Assembly (NCBI RefSeq): GCF_030295705.1
Contig: NZ_AP027274.1
Coordinates: forward strand, 930,001 to 994,000
DNA length: 64,000 bases
Direction: 5' to 3'
Source: Polynucleobacter sp. TUM22923
Lineage (GTDB): Bacteria; Pseudomonadota; Gammaproteobacteria; Burkholderiales; Burkholderiaceae
Below the pieces are notes generated by a model. The model was not told where the DNA came from. It saw only the letters and a program-made list of their open reading frames with translations, and did not search any database. The position numbers were made by a program, and so were the translations under genes. Positions 28,649 through 37,297 of the stretch are shown piece after piece. Each line of letters opens with the position of its first letter. Position 1 is the first letter of the stretch.

Positions 28649-28921
28649 ATGGCACGCATGGTTCAATGTATCAAACTCAATAAAGAATCCGAAGGAATGG
28701 ACTTTGCGCCACTTCCAGGAGATTTAGGAAAAAAGATTTGGAATCAGGTATCCAAAGAGGCTTGGGCAGCTTGGTTAAAACATCAAACGATGTTGATCAA
28801 TGAGAACCGTCTCAATATGGCCGATCCTCGTGCTCGTCAATACCTCCTAAAACAAGTTGAAAAATACTTTTTTGAAGGTGGCGTAGATATGGTGCAAGGT
28901 TACGTTCCACCAACAGAATAG
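28649..28921 (+). CDS. yggX: Fe(2+)-trafficking protein / oxidative damage protection protein
   Basis: 90 residues, the normal length. [18 protein letters not shown] at the start and [18 protein letters not shown] at the end are family hallmarks, and the single conserved Cys is present. YggX protects iron-sulfur proteins in E. coli and Salmonella. GAAAGG lies about nine bases before the ATG. Its own terminator is not evident; a separate RNA gene follows. Confidence 0.95.
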   Translation: MARMVQCIKLNKESEGMDFAPLPGDLGKKIWNQVSKEAWAAWLKHQTMLINENRLNMADPRARQYLLKQVEKYFFEGGVDMVQGYVPPTE

Positions 28922-28948
28922 TTGTCCTAAAAAATAATGTAGAACCTC

Positions 28949-28977
28949 TTGACGATTGAAAATAAGAGGCATAGGAT
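28949..28977 (+). promoter_or_regulatory. Sigma-70 promoter of the putative sRNA
   Basis: TTGACG (28949-28954), a 17-bp spacer, then TAGGAT (28972-28977). The predicted start is the GGG at 28982-28984, where the first structured helix begins. Confidence 0.65.
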
Positions 28978-28981
28978 GAAA

Positions 28982-29150
28982 GGGTAGTTATTCAGCTGTT
29001 GTGACTAACTACATTGGCGAAAGCCAGTACCCATAAGCATATCTATATGCTTATTGGCAAAAGGAACTCAATCTCTTCCTTCTGCCTTAGCCATGATTAA
29101 CATGGCAAACAAACCCGATGGGCGTCCTAGACTGCTCCGTCGGGTTTTTT
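28982..29150 (+). ncRNA. Putative structured small RNA, about 169 nt, family not recognised
   Basis: The stretch has its own promoter, no open frame, and an end-to-end series of hairpins. GGGTA/TACCC (28982-28986 with 29028-29032) encloses a GTAGTTA/TAACTAC stem and TGGC-GAAA-GCCA. ATAAGCATA/TATGCTTAT (29033-29041 with 29046-29054) is a perfect 9-bp stem with a TCTA loop. AGGAA/TTCCT follows, then GCCATG/CATGGC (29090-29095 with 29101-29106), and finally the terminator AAACCCGA/TCGGGTTT with six T. I see none of the signatures of RNase P RNA, tmRNA or 4.5S RNA. 6S RNA is not supported, because the 5' and 3' ends do not pair. Conservation could not be tested. Confidence 0.6.
29111..29150 (+). 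terminator. Intrinsic terminator at the end of the putative sRNA
   Basis: AAACCCGA (29111-29118) pairs with TCGGGTTT (29140-29147), followed by TTT and a T-rich stretch. It ends just before the convergent rpiA stop codon at 29153. Confidence 0.8.
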
Positions 29151-29152
29151 AT

Positions 29153-29863
29153 TTATAGCAAGAGCTTGCTCACACCAGAGGCATTACTGACCAACAGAAT
29201 ATGGGCCCTTTCTTTAGCAAATAACCCTACCGTAATGACGCCAGCAATTTGGTTGATCTGCGATTCCAGCGCTACAGGATCAGTAATTTTCAGGCCAGCT
29301 ACATCTAAGATCCAAGCGCTGTTATCTGTCACAAAGGGCTCACTTGGTGTTTGCCCTAAATCAGCACGGGTGTTTTTAGCGTGACGCAAAGAAACCTGGC
29401 CGCCCAATCTTTCTAACTCACGAGTAACGACCCCCTGGGAAATAGGAATGATTTCAACTGGTAAGGCAAAGTGCCCCAGTATGGGCACCTGCTTTGATGA
29501 ATCGCAGATGCAAATGAATTGCTTAGCCATTGAAGCAATGATTTTTTCTCGGGTCAATGCCCCGCCGCCGCCCTTGATCATGTAACCAGAGGGATCGATT
29601 TCATCCGCACCATCGACATATACAGGCAGGATTTCGACTGTATTGGGGTCTAGAACCTTAAATCCATGCTTGAGTAAACGTTCCGTTGTGGCATTGGAGC
29701 TCGATACCGCTCCCGCAAAGTGATCCCGATGAGGCGCAATAGCGTCGATAAAGCAATTCACAGTAGACCCTGTGCCAATGCCTAAAACTGCTCCGGCGGG
29801 CAAATGAAGTACCTCGTCTCGCGCAGCCTCACCGACTAACCGCTTTAGTTCATCTTGATTCAT
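29153..29863 (-). CDS. rpiA: Ribose-5-phosphate isomerase A
   Basis: 236 residues, slightly longer than E. coli RpiA. It interconverts ribulose-5-phosphate and ribose-5-phosphate. The signatures [21 protein letters not shown] and [12 protein letters not shown] include the catalytic Asp and Lys residues of the family. It is divergent from tal, another enzyme of the non-oxidative pentose phosphate branch, with 106 bp between them. Confidence 0.97.
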   Translation of the reverse strand: MNQDELKRLVGEAARDEVLHLPAGAVLGIGTGSTVNCFIDAIAPHRDHFAGAVSSSNATTERLLKHGFKVLDPNTVEILPVYVDGADEIDPSGYMIKGGGGALTREKIIASMAKQFICICDSSKQVPILGHFALPVEIIPISQGVVTRELERLGGQVSLRHAKNTRADLGQTPSEPFVTDNSAWILDVAGLKITDPVALESQINQIAGVITVGLFAKERAHILLVSNASGVSKLLL

Positions 29864-29969
29864 AGTCTCGCTAAATGCCTTTATTTATCTTGGATGATCG
29901 TAATACACACCTCTATCATATGATAATCAGATAAGCCCCCATCACTCATTTATCGCTTCAAAGACCCTT

Positions 29970-30980
29970 ATGAATACCAGCGCCACCCAACCAAGACAAT
30001 CAAGCCAATCTAGCCAGCTCAGCCAACTAAGCCAACTAAGAAAACTCACTACTGTAGTTGCCGATACAGGCGATTTTGAGCGCATGCAAGAATTTCAGCC
30101 CCAGGATGCCACGACCAACCCTTCACTCATTCTGAAAGCGGTTCAGCAGCCCAACTATCAGGCATTAGTTCAAGAAGTTAAAGCAGCCCATCCAGGATTG
30201 AAGCCCGTCGATTTGGCGGATTATATTTTGGTCGCCTTTGGCCTAGAAATTCTCAAAATTATTCCAGGGCGCGTATCAACTGAAGTAGATGCCCGCCTGT
30301 CCTTCGATACCAGCGCGACGATCCATAAAGCTAAACACCTGATTGCCCTGTACGAATCGCATGGAATTGATCGCAAGCGGGTTTTAATTAAACTTGCGGG
30401 AACATGGGAAGGTATTCAGGCGGCTAAGACGCTAGAGGCGGAGGGCATTCATTGCAATATGACGCTCTTATTCTCCTTGGTACAGGCAGCTGCTTGTGGC
30501 GCAGTTAATGCAAAACTGATTTCACCATTCGTTGGCCGCATTACCGATTGGTATAAAGCCAAGCTTGGATCTGGATGGAATGACATCGACCATGGCGGCG
30601 CTAATGATCCTGGCGTTACTTCGGTCAAACGCATCTTTTACTATTACAAACATTTTGGAATTCAAACCGAAATCATGGGTGCCAGTTTTAGAAGTGCGAA
30701 TCAAATTTTAGAGCTTGCTGGCTGTGACTTACTGACCATCAGTCCCGAGCTGCTGGCTGAGCTTCAGGCAAATACGAATCCAGTTTCTAAAAAATTAGAT
30801 ATTGGGCATTCATCGGCCGCTTTGGCTGTAGAGCATATCGAACAATTAAAGGTGAATGAATCTCACTTTAGATTTCAACTTAATCAGGATGCAATGGCCA
30901 CTGAAAAGTTAGCTGAGGGAATTCGTAATTTCTGCATCGACACTGATAAGCTTGAGGCACTATTAAGCACATCTGTATAA
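29970..30980 (+). CDS. tal: Transaldolase
   Basis: 336 residues; transfers dihydroxyacetone units between sugar phosphates. The [11 protein letters not shown] and [13 protein letters not shown] blocks and the Schiff-base Lys in IKLAGTWEG are intact. The first 20 residues contain [12 protein letters not shown], encoded by four 9-nt near-repeats (30003-30038), upstream of the conserved region; this stretch is probably unstructured and could vary in length between strains. trxC follows after 12 nt. Confidence 0.96.
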   Translation: MNTSATQPRQSSQSSQLSQLSQLRKLTTVVADTGDFERMQEFQPQDATTNPSLILKAVQQPNYQALVQEVKAAHPGLKPVDLADYILVAFGLEILKIIPGRVSTEVDARLSFDTSATIHKAKHLIALYESHGIDRKRVLIKLAGTWEGIQAAKTLEAEGIHCNMTLLFSLVQAAACGAVNAKLISPFVGRITDWYKAKLGSGWNDIDHGGANDPGVTSVKRIFYYYKHFGIQTEIMGASFRSANQILELAGCDLLTISPELLAELQANTNPVSKKLDIGHSSAALAVEHIEQLKVNESHFRFQLNQDAMATEKLAEGIRNFCIDTDKLEALLSTSV

Positions 30981-30992
30981 AAAGGAATCTAG

Positions 30993-31412
30993 ATGATTAT
31001 TTCTTGTCCGCATTGTTCTAAAGGCAACCGCGTTCCCGCAGAGAGGCTGAACCAAAGTCCTGTATGTGGGGCTTGTCAGCAAGATCTACTTGCATTGCCA
31101 ATCAACGCAACAGCAGCGAATTTTTCCGAACTAACTACACAAACCGCAATACCCGTAATTGTTGATTTTTGGGCGCCTTGGTGTGGGCCATGCAAAATGT
31201 TTGGCCCCACCTTTCAGGCAAGTGCAATAGCCCATGCCAACAAGGTGCTTTTTATCAAAGTCAACACAGAAGCAGAGCAAGGGCTGGGGGCGCAGATGAA
31301 TATTCGCTCCATACCAACCCTAGCAGGTTTTAAGGGTGGTAAAGAGGTGCACCGGGTGAGTGGCGCTTTACCGCCATCTCAACTGGAACAATTCATCAAT
31401 CAACTACGGTAA
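30993..31412 (+). CDS. trxC: Thioredoxin 2 with N-terminal zinc ribbon
   Basis: 139 residues. An N-terminal zinc ribbon with CPHC (Cys5, Cys8) and CGAC (Cys25, Cys28) precedes a thioredoxin fold with the active site WCGPC (Cys64, Cys67). This arrangement is specific to TrxC, a cytoplasmic disulfide reductase often induced by oxidative stress. The stop codon is immediately adjacent to the end of the convergent rlmB, leaving no intergenic base. Confidence 0.96.
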   Translation: MIISCPHCSKGNRVPAERLNQSPVCGACQQDLLALPINATAANFSELTTQTAIPVIVDFWAPWCGPCKMFGPTFQASAIAHANKVLFIKVNTEAEQGLGAQMNIRSIPTLAGFKGGKEVHRVSGALPPSQLEQFINQLR

Positions 31413-32168
31413 TTATGTTGCAGGTTTAGCTAAACGCTGCCTCAAAGCCTCGTACAAACAAACGCCACTTGCGACCGATACGTTCAAACTTTCCACCACG
31501 CCTTGCATCGGAATACGCACCAGCTCGTCGCAAGTTTCTTTAGTTAAGCGACGCATGCCCTCGCCCTCGGCTCCCATCACTATCCCTACAGGCCCGGTGA
31601 GATCAATATCGTAAATAGATTTTTCAGCCGTATCATCAGTGCCGATCAGCCACACTCCAGCCTCCTGCATTTCGCGCATACTGCGTACAAGGTTGGTTAC
31701 TGTAATGACCGGCATGACTTCAGCAGCACCGCTAGCGACTTTGCTTACCGTAGCATTGATCGATGCCGATCGATCCTTAGGAATCACCACCGCATCAACA
31801 CCAGCACCATCCGCAACTCGTAAGCAGGCTCCAAAGTTATGGGGATCTGTTACGCCGTCCAATACTAAGAACAGCGCCTTGGTCTTACTACTCTGTGCAT
31901 CTTCAATCACTTCAGTAATCGTACGCGCTACTGTCATCTTATCGGCTAAGGCAACCACCCCTTGATGGCGATCATGGCCCGCTAACTTATGAAGACGCTC
32001 AGAATCGGCAGCGTGCAATCGCTCACCAAGCGCCTCTTCAGCCTGCTTTAAAAAGTCACCCATACGGCGATCGCGACGCCCCAGATCAAAGTACACAGAT
32101 TTCAAACTATCTGGGTCCACCCTAAGGCGCGCTTGTACCGCATGAAAACCTACTAATATTTGCTTCAT
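31413..32168 (-). CDS. rlmB: 23S rRNA (guanosine-2'-O)-methyltransferase RlmB
   Basis: 251 residues, a SPOUT-class methyltransferase that modifies G2251 of 23S rRNA. An N-terminal substrate-binding domain (about 1-80) precedes the knot, whose motifs [31 protein letters not shown] and [17 protein letters not shown] are complete. It follows rnr by 69 nt, an association common in proteobacteria (rnr-rlmB). The gap contains two copies of AGAACCAAAG on the minus strand, in an A-rich leader. Confidence 0.96.
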   Translation of the reverse strand: MKQILVGFHAVQARLRVDPDSLKSVYFDLGRRDRRMGDFLKQAEEALGERLHAADSERLHKLAGHDRHQGVVALADKMTVARTITEVIEDAQSSKTKALFLVLDGVTDPHNFGACLRVADGAGVDAVVIPKDRSASINATVSKVASGAAEVMPVITVTNLVRSMREMQEAGVWLIGTDDTAEKSIYDIDLTGPVGIVMGAEGEGMRRLTKETCDELVRIPMQGVVESLNVSVASGVCLYEALRQRLAKPAT

Positions 32169-32237
32169 CTTTGCTTAATCTCGATTTCTTTTCTGTGATT
32201 CTGTTCTTTGGTTCTGTTCTTTTATGCTTTGGTTCTA

Positions 32238-34640
32238 TTATTTGCGCCGTGCTTTAGTACTTCGAACAGGCGGTTTTGTACCAGCTGTTTTACCCACAGG
32301 CTTTGCAGACTTACTGGACTTCGCTACTGTCACAGCACTGCGGGTCGATTTACTCTTAGATTGATTGGCGCCTAAATTACCCGCAGACTTGGCGGCATTA
32401 ACATTAACCCCACCAGGCTTTTGGGGCTCTTTATTACCCGCCCTTCCTTTTCTGGGTGCAGACTTTTTATTAGGACGGCCAGTATCCCGAACAAGAACCG
32501 TTTGACGACGGTCCGAGGTAGCTCCTGGCTCTTGGGCAGTTGATTTTACTAGGCTAAATTCAATCTTACGGGCATCTAGATCTACCCTACTCACTAGGAC
32601 GTGTACACGCTCACCTAGTCGGTACCTAATGCCAGATCTTTCACCGCGGAGCTCCTGACGAGCCTCGTCATACTGGAAGTAGTCACCCCCAAGTTCAGTC
32701 ACATGAATCATGCCCTCAACAAAGAGATTCTCCAGTTGCACAAATAAGCCAAATGAAGCCACTCCAGTAACAGTGCCGGCATACTCTTGACCCAAGTGAT
32801 CGCGCATGTAATAGCACTTTAACCAAGCCTCCACATCACGGGAGGCCTCATCTGCGCGCCGCTCATTAGAAGAACAATGAACGCCTAATTGCCCCCAAAT
32901 AGGTAGCGCTGCATTGGCACCCTTTGCTAACTTAGGTAATCGAGTCCCATTTTCACTAGCCTCTTTTGCCTCATGATGTGATTTTTTTGCATTGACTGCA
33001 TTCTCACGCCCCTTACCCTTGCGAGGTAAAGTCAGGTTGAGCGGAATAGTTGGCGGCAATACGGGCACATAAGGCTTTTTTGCCAAAATAGATTTGATTA
33101 CCCGATGCGTTAACAAATCAGGGTAGCGTCGAATAGGGCTTGTGAAATGCGAATATGCAGGGTACGCCAAGCCAAAGTGACCTTCATTATCAGGCTGGTA
33201 CATCGCTTGTTGCATCGAGCGCAATACAACCGACTGCAACATATTGGCATCTGGACGCTCTTTAACTTCACGCATTAATTTGGCATAGTCTTTTGGCTTA
33301 GGCTTTTCACCGCCCCCTAGTGACAAACTCGAGGTACGCAGAACCTGACGCAAAGTGACAAGCTTCTCTTCGGAAGGCTCGGCATGAACACGGTATAGGC
33401 TAAGGTGCTTATTTTTATCAATAAAATCAGCAGCGCAAACGTTCGCGGTAAGCATGCATTCTTCGATAAGGCGATGCGCATCATTACGAAGGCGAGGCTC
33501 AATTCGTAAAATCTTACCTAGCTCATTGCTGATAATTTGGGTCTCTGTAGTCTCAAATTCAATTGCGCCACGCTTATGGCGTGCTTCCAAGAGGATCTTG
33601 TACAAAGAATAGAGATTGACCAGTAGAGGCCTAAGTTCAGCATAGCGTGTGGCCTCAGGGCCCTTACTATTAGAGAGCGTTTCCCAGACTGCATCATAAG
33701 TAAAGCGCTGAGCAGAATGCATTACTGCCGGATAAAACTGATAAGCCAGCACAACACCGTTGTTATCAACGACTGAGTCACACACCATACAAAGGCGGTC
33801 TACCCCTGGGTTAAGCGAACAGAGGCCGTTGGAAATTTTCTCTGGCAACATCGGGATCACCCGTCTTGGGAAATAGACTGAAGTTGCCCTTAATAAACCC
33901 TCATCGTCTAATGGCTGGCCTGGCTTAACGTAGTGGGATACATCAGCAATAGCCACGATTAAACGCCAAGCTTTTGTTTCGCCATACATCACGGATTCAC
34001 AATAGACGGCATCGTCAAAGTCACGGGCATCGGCCCCATCAATCGTGACTAAGGGAACATCCCTTAAATCGACTCGACCCTCTAGGTCTGATTGCTGGAC
34101 AGTATCCGGTAGTGCTGCAGCTTCTTTTTTGACGGCATTGGAAAACTCATGAGGAACGCCGTACTTACGCACCGCGATTTCAATTTCCATGCCTGGGTCA
34201 TCGATCTCACCCAATACCTCAATTACCCGGCCGACAGCCTGACGGTAACTATCGGGATAATCAATAATCTCAACGCTCACGACCTGCCCTAATTTAGCAT
34301 CGCCTTGACCCTTGGGTGGAATGAGAATGTCATGCCCAATACGCTTATCTTCCGGCGCAACAATCAGTACGCCACTTTCATTTAAGAGGCGTCCAATAAC
34401 CACTTTATTGGCATGAACTAGAACATCTACAATTTGACCTTCAGGACGGCCACGGCGATCCGTACCCAATACCCTGACATTGACCTTGTCGCCATGCATG
34501 GCGCGGGACATCTCTTTTTCTGAAAGAAAAATATCCTCACCACCATCATCGGGGATCACAAATCCAAAACCATCTCGGTGCCCCTGAACTGTACCTTGAC
34601 GGTCAGCCTCTCGTGGCAACAAATCTTTTGCTTTACGCAT
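32238..34640 (-). CDS. rnr: Ribonuclease R
   Basis: 800-residue 3'-5' exoribonuclease that degrades structured RNA. It has N-terminal cold-shock domains (GTVQGHRDGFGFV), the RNB catalytic domain (DVPLVTIDGADARDFDDAV), a C-terminal S1 domain (EYAGTVTGVASFGLFVQL) and a Lys/Arg/Ser-rich tail of about 100 residues. The stretch between SILAKKPYVPV and the conserved HCSSNERRADEASRD is about 35 residues longer than in E. coli; it contains LTLPRKGKGREN, which looks like a translated short palindromic repeat. It heads an rnr-rlmB operon. Confidence 0.97.
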   Translation of the reverse strand: MRKAKDLLPREADRQGTVQGHRDGFGFVIPDDGGEDIFLSEKEMSRAMHGDKVNVRVLGTDRRGRPEGQIVDVLVHANKVVIGRLLNESGVLIVAPEDKRIGHDILIPPKGQGDAKLGQVVSVEIIDYPDSYRQAVGRVIEVLGEIDDPGMEIEIAVRKYGVPHEFSNAVKKEAAALPDTVQQSDLEGRVDLRDVPLVTIDGADARDFDDAVYCESVMYGETKAWRLIVAIADVSHYVKPGQPLDDEGLLRATSVYFPRRVIPMLPEKISNGLCSLNPGVDRLCMVCDSVVDNNGVVLAYQFYPAVMHSAQRFTYDAVWETLSNSKGPEATRYAELRPLLVNLYSLYKILLEARHKRGAIEFETTETQIISNELGKILRIEPRLRNDAHRLIEECMLTANVCAADFIDKNKHLSLYRVHAEPSEEKLVTLRQVLRTSSLSLGGGEKPKPKDYAKLMREVKERPDANMLQSVVLRSMQQAMYQPDNEGHFGLAYPAYSHFTSPIRRYPDLLTHRVIKSILAKKPYVPVLPPTIPLNLTLPRKGKGRENAVNAKKSHHEAKEASENGTRLPKLAKGANAALPIWGQLGVHCSSNERRADEASRDVEAWLKCYYMRDHLGQEYAGTVTGVASFGLFVQLENLFVEGMIHVTELGGDYFQYDEARQELRGERSGIRYRLGERVHVLVSRVDLDARKIEFSLVKSTAQEPGATSDRRQTVLVRDTGRPNKKSAPRKGRAGNKEPQKPGGVNVNAAKSAGNLGANQSKSKSTRSAVTVAKSSKSAKPVGKTAGTKPPVRSTKARRK

Positions 34641-34768
34641 TTAATTCCTTTGGCAATCTCTGCCTTATATTTCAATCATTATTCTGAATTAGCCTACTCT
34701 ATCAAACCACCAAGTCTGAGGGGGGAAAGGCAAATGGGGTTATAAATGGCACTTTAAGGCACATCCCT

Positions 34769-34774
34769 TATAAT
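34769..34774 (+). promoter_or_regulatory. -10 box of tRNA-Leu
   Basis: A perfect TATAAT stands nine bases before the mature tRNA 5' end; TGGCAC at 34747-34752 is a poor -35 candidate with a 16-bp spacer. Confidence 0.5.
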
Positions 34775-34782
34775 AACGGCAT

Positions 34783-34869
34783 GCCCAGGTGGCGAAATTG
34801 GTAGACGCACCAGCTTCAGGTGCTGGCGATCGTAAGGTTGTGGGGGTTCGAGTCCCTTCCTGGGCACCA
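34783..34869 (+). tRNA. tRNA-Leu (anticodon CAG)
   Basis: The acceptor arms GCCCAGG and CCTGGGC pair and are followed by ACCA, so the CCA is encoded. The anticodon stem-loop CCAGC-TTCAGGT-GCTGG gives CAG. The long variable arm and the T-loop GGTTCGAGTCC are typical of a class II leucine tRNA. It marks one edge of a decayed accessory segment. Confidence 0.97.
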
Positions 34870-35035
34870 TTTTAACCTGCAAACCGACGTTTTCAGGGTT
34901 TGTAGTGTGGATTCCTACTGACAACGCATCCATGTTGCACCCTAAATACTCATAGCAAAGCAACAATACAAACTGCTTAGTATTTAAAAGGGAGCTGCCA
35001 ACAGATCATCTATTTTTTGCAACGAATTAGATGCT

Positions 35036-35845
35036 TCATAGGTTATATTTTGCTGAGATTGAAGCGCTGGCAATCACACTATTATGCTCTTCAAAACCAT
35101 GTATCCAGCTGTAAGCAATAACAGGTTTTGTCAGAACAACGTTGGTCACAGCTACTTCCCAGCCATTTTTTTAGGGCACCTCTCTTTATATGCATCACCA
35201 CGGTACGTTGAGATAATGGGGATGATTGCCCTCTGCTGCGGATCACCCCCTACGGTTGATCTTGCTTGATCACTATAGGTGTTCCATAAAATACCGCTTG
35301 ATAAATCCCCAGCGCAATCTGTTTTGGCACATTTCCTATATCTCGATCACCCAGCCAGCCCGGCGTAAAGCTAGTATTAAAGACTCCAAATAAAGGCGTC
35401 TTTTGAAGTCTTGCACCAAAGTTAGAGACAGCACGAAGTTTGGTAAGATCATTTTCTTCAACTACGTTAAGTATGGCACTAGCAATAACCCCTGCTGTGG
35501 CTCCCACCATAGCTCTAGTACTGCCCCTTGAGCGTTATACCCAGCTTGAGCACTAAGCCCACCCACCGCTGAACTTACAGCTACCCCCGCGAAAACTGAA
35601 AATTCATATGTCATTTGGGCAATTACCATTGTATCTGGTGAAAAAACTAGCCGATACGCATTGCCTTAACAAATCCAATGTCTTCCCGAATATTGTTTGA
35701 GGGTACGGCTGGAAATTCTTCTTCAAGCACATCTCGCGAAACTTTATCCATTGAGATATATCCCTGCAGCCCCGAATCGGCTTTACTTAATGCTGAAAAT
35801 CAGATGCCGACAGCCAAGACGAGTCGAAAATTAAATGGATTATGG
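35036..35845 (-). pseudogene. Multiply frameshifted pseudogene of an unrecognised exported or membrane protein
   Basis: Five short open segments in changing minus-strand frames read as one protein of about 260 residues. In order they are: a signal-peptide-like FRLVLAVGI broken by TGA, then DSGLQGYISMDKVSRD through GFVKAMRIG (stop at 35647); SPDTMVIAQMTYEFSVFAGV through YNAQGAV; MVGATAGVIASAILNVVEEN through GTPIVIK; GGDPQQRAIIPIISTYRGD through KERCPKK; and GWEVAVTNVVLTKPVIAYSW through SAKYNL, ending at 35036. The last break sits in a run of seven A where eight would restore the frame. It lies directly downstream of the interrupted DUF4105 gene, on the same strand, and was probably its operon partner. 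I do not recognise the family. The 166 bp between this and the tRNA show no feature I can name. Confidence 0.7.
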
Positions 35846-35868
35846 CAAGATTATCAAAGTAAATATAA

Positions 35869-36239
35869 CTAAAATGTTTTATAAAATCTCAGACCTATTC
35901 TTGAAACGCTGTTCACCAGAGCGTAGTTTAATGACACACCAACATCAAGGGCCTTTGTCGAAAAGATCTCTGCATCAAGAATGCTTTTAACACCAGCTCC
36001 GTCAGAAAACTTACTATAAAACTTATCATAATTTAGTCTATAAGCGAGGTTCCAAGGTAGATCACCATACAGCCTAGCTCTAAAGCCTAAAAACGGTGCC
36101 GCCTCATTTTGACTCTCTGTATCAATCTTTTTTAGACTAACTAATGGCAATACAGAAAAAAGTTGACCTTGAATCGCCTTTGTATATCCTTTTGCGAAAG
36201 TAATAGCAGTTTCCTGATTTTTTTGATTATAAAAACTTC
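35869..36239 (-). pseudogene. C-terminal remnant of the DUF4105 protein, cut off by IS30
   Basis: The segment is open from the IS junction (SFYNQKNQETAITFAKGYTK) to a stop at 35869 and has the alternating pattern of an outer-membrane-like beta domain (YGDLPWNLAYRLNYDKFYSK; VGVSLNYALVNSVSRIGLRF). Removing the insertion element and one copy of the 4-bp duplication joins it in frame to the N-terminal part at 37302-38424, giving a 497-residue protein. Alone it has no proper start. Confidence 0.85.
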
Positions 36240-37297
36240 CGTAGATTCAAACACGAAGTGCAACACGGTTTAAGGACTGCATAAACACTTCATTGGGGGT
36301 TTTAAATCCCAACCTCTTACGAGGTCGGTTATTAAGCTTGCTTTCAATCATTCTAAGCTCCTCATCAGTTACGGTGGATAAAGGCCTCTTTTTGGGGATG
36401 TATTGCCTTAGTAAGCCATTGAAGTTTTCATTAGAACCGCGTTGCCAACTGGCAAAAGGATCAGCAAAGTAGGTGGTGGATTGCAGTGCTGTATCAATCC
36501 GGGCGTGCTCGGCAAATTCCTTTCCGTTGTCATAAGTTAGTGTTTTGACCTTAGCTTGATAGGGGGCCAGTCCTTCAATAATGGCGTTACCTACCAGGGT
36601 CGAAGTTTTATTGGGTACTTTGGCTAGAACAGCATAACCACTCTTGCGCTCCACTAAGGTCACAATAGCTTGTTTGTGCGCTGCCCCAATCACGGTATCG
36701 CCTTCCCAGTGACCGACTTGAGATCTGGCTTCAATATGCTCTGGGCGCTCACTAATCGGCCTTCTGCCTACGATCTGGCCTCGTCGATCCCGGCCACTGG
36801 CATAGCGCTTTTTACGTTTCTTTTGACAGCGTAACTGCTGGTAAAGAGTGCCACCAGCGGCTTTATCAGCATAAACATGGCGATAGATGGTCTCATGGCT
36901 AATCCCTACAACATCTGCGATTTGCTCAGGGCTCCATTGGTCTTGTAGGTACTCTACCGTTTGATCCCAATCAGCTGGGGTGATTTGGGTAGCATTACGA
37001 GAGCCTAGGGAGCGTTCCTCTGCTAATAAACAGGCTTGTCTCGGTCGATATCCTCTGCCTCCGGTATTGCGAGATAGCTCTCGGCCAATGGTCGACTTAT
37101 GTCGATTCATGAGCTGGGCGATCTGGCTTTGGGTTTTTCCGTCTTTCATGAGGATATAAATCTGATATCGTTCTTCTTGGCTAAGGTGTTGATAGGTCAT
37201 GGCTACTTTGACTTGCAGGTCTAGAAACTATGGATACTAAAATATCCTTAGCCACTAGCTCTAATTGATCAAAGTTGCACTTCGTAGTTGAATTCAC
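36240..37297 (-). mobile_element. IS30-family insertion sequence, 1058 bp, intact
   Basis: Terminal inverted repeats of 24 bp (36241-36264 and 37274-37297, 20 of 24 matching) bound a single transposase gene whose stop lies in the left repeat. The direct repeat CTTC flanks it at 36236-36239 and 37298-37301. The good repeats and intact transposase point to a recent insertion. Confidence 0.92.
36247..37200 (-). CDS. IS30-family transposase
   Basis: 317 residues. The N-terminal helix-turn-helix reads MTYQHLSQEERYQIYILMKD, then AQLMNRHKSTIGRELSRN; the DDE catalytic triad is in GHWEGDTVIG, LTYDNGKEF and RGSNENFNG. The C-terminal TVTDEELRMIESKLNNRPRK is the family signature. Length and motifs are complete, so the enzyme is probably active. 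Confidence 0.97.
   Translation of the reverse strand: MTYQHLSQEERYQIYILMKDGKTQSQIAQLMNRHKSTIGRELSRNTGGRGYRPRQACLLAEERSLGSRNATQITPADWDQTVEYLQDQWSPEQIADVVGISHETIYRHVYADKAAGGTLYQQLRCQKKRKKRYASGRDRRGQIVGRRPISERPEHIEARSQVGHWEGDTVIGAAHKQAIVTLVERKSGYAVLAKVPNKTSTLVGNAIIEGLAPYQAKVKTLTYDNGKEFAEHARIDTALQSTTYFADPFASWQRGSNENFNGLLRQYIPKKRPLSTVTDEELRMIESKLNNRPRKRLGFKTPNEVFMQSLNRVALRV

Noticed and set aside
28982..29150. 6S RNA as the identity of the structured RNA
   Set aside because: 6S RNA needs pairing of the 5' and 3' ends around a large central bubble. Here GGGTA pairs locally and the RNA is a chain of separate hairpins ending in a terminator.
34754..34966. 70-codon minus-strand frame over the tRNA-Leu gene
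   Set aside because: It is the antisense of a tRNA. The peptide (with [20 protein letters not shown]) is a well-known spurious translation of leucine tRNA genes.
35678..35872. 64-codon plus-strand frame in the accessory segment
   Set aside because: The minus strand here keeps coherent pseudogene sequence across several segments, so the plus frame is its shadow.
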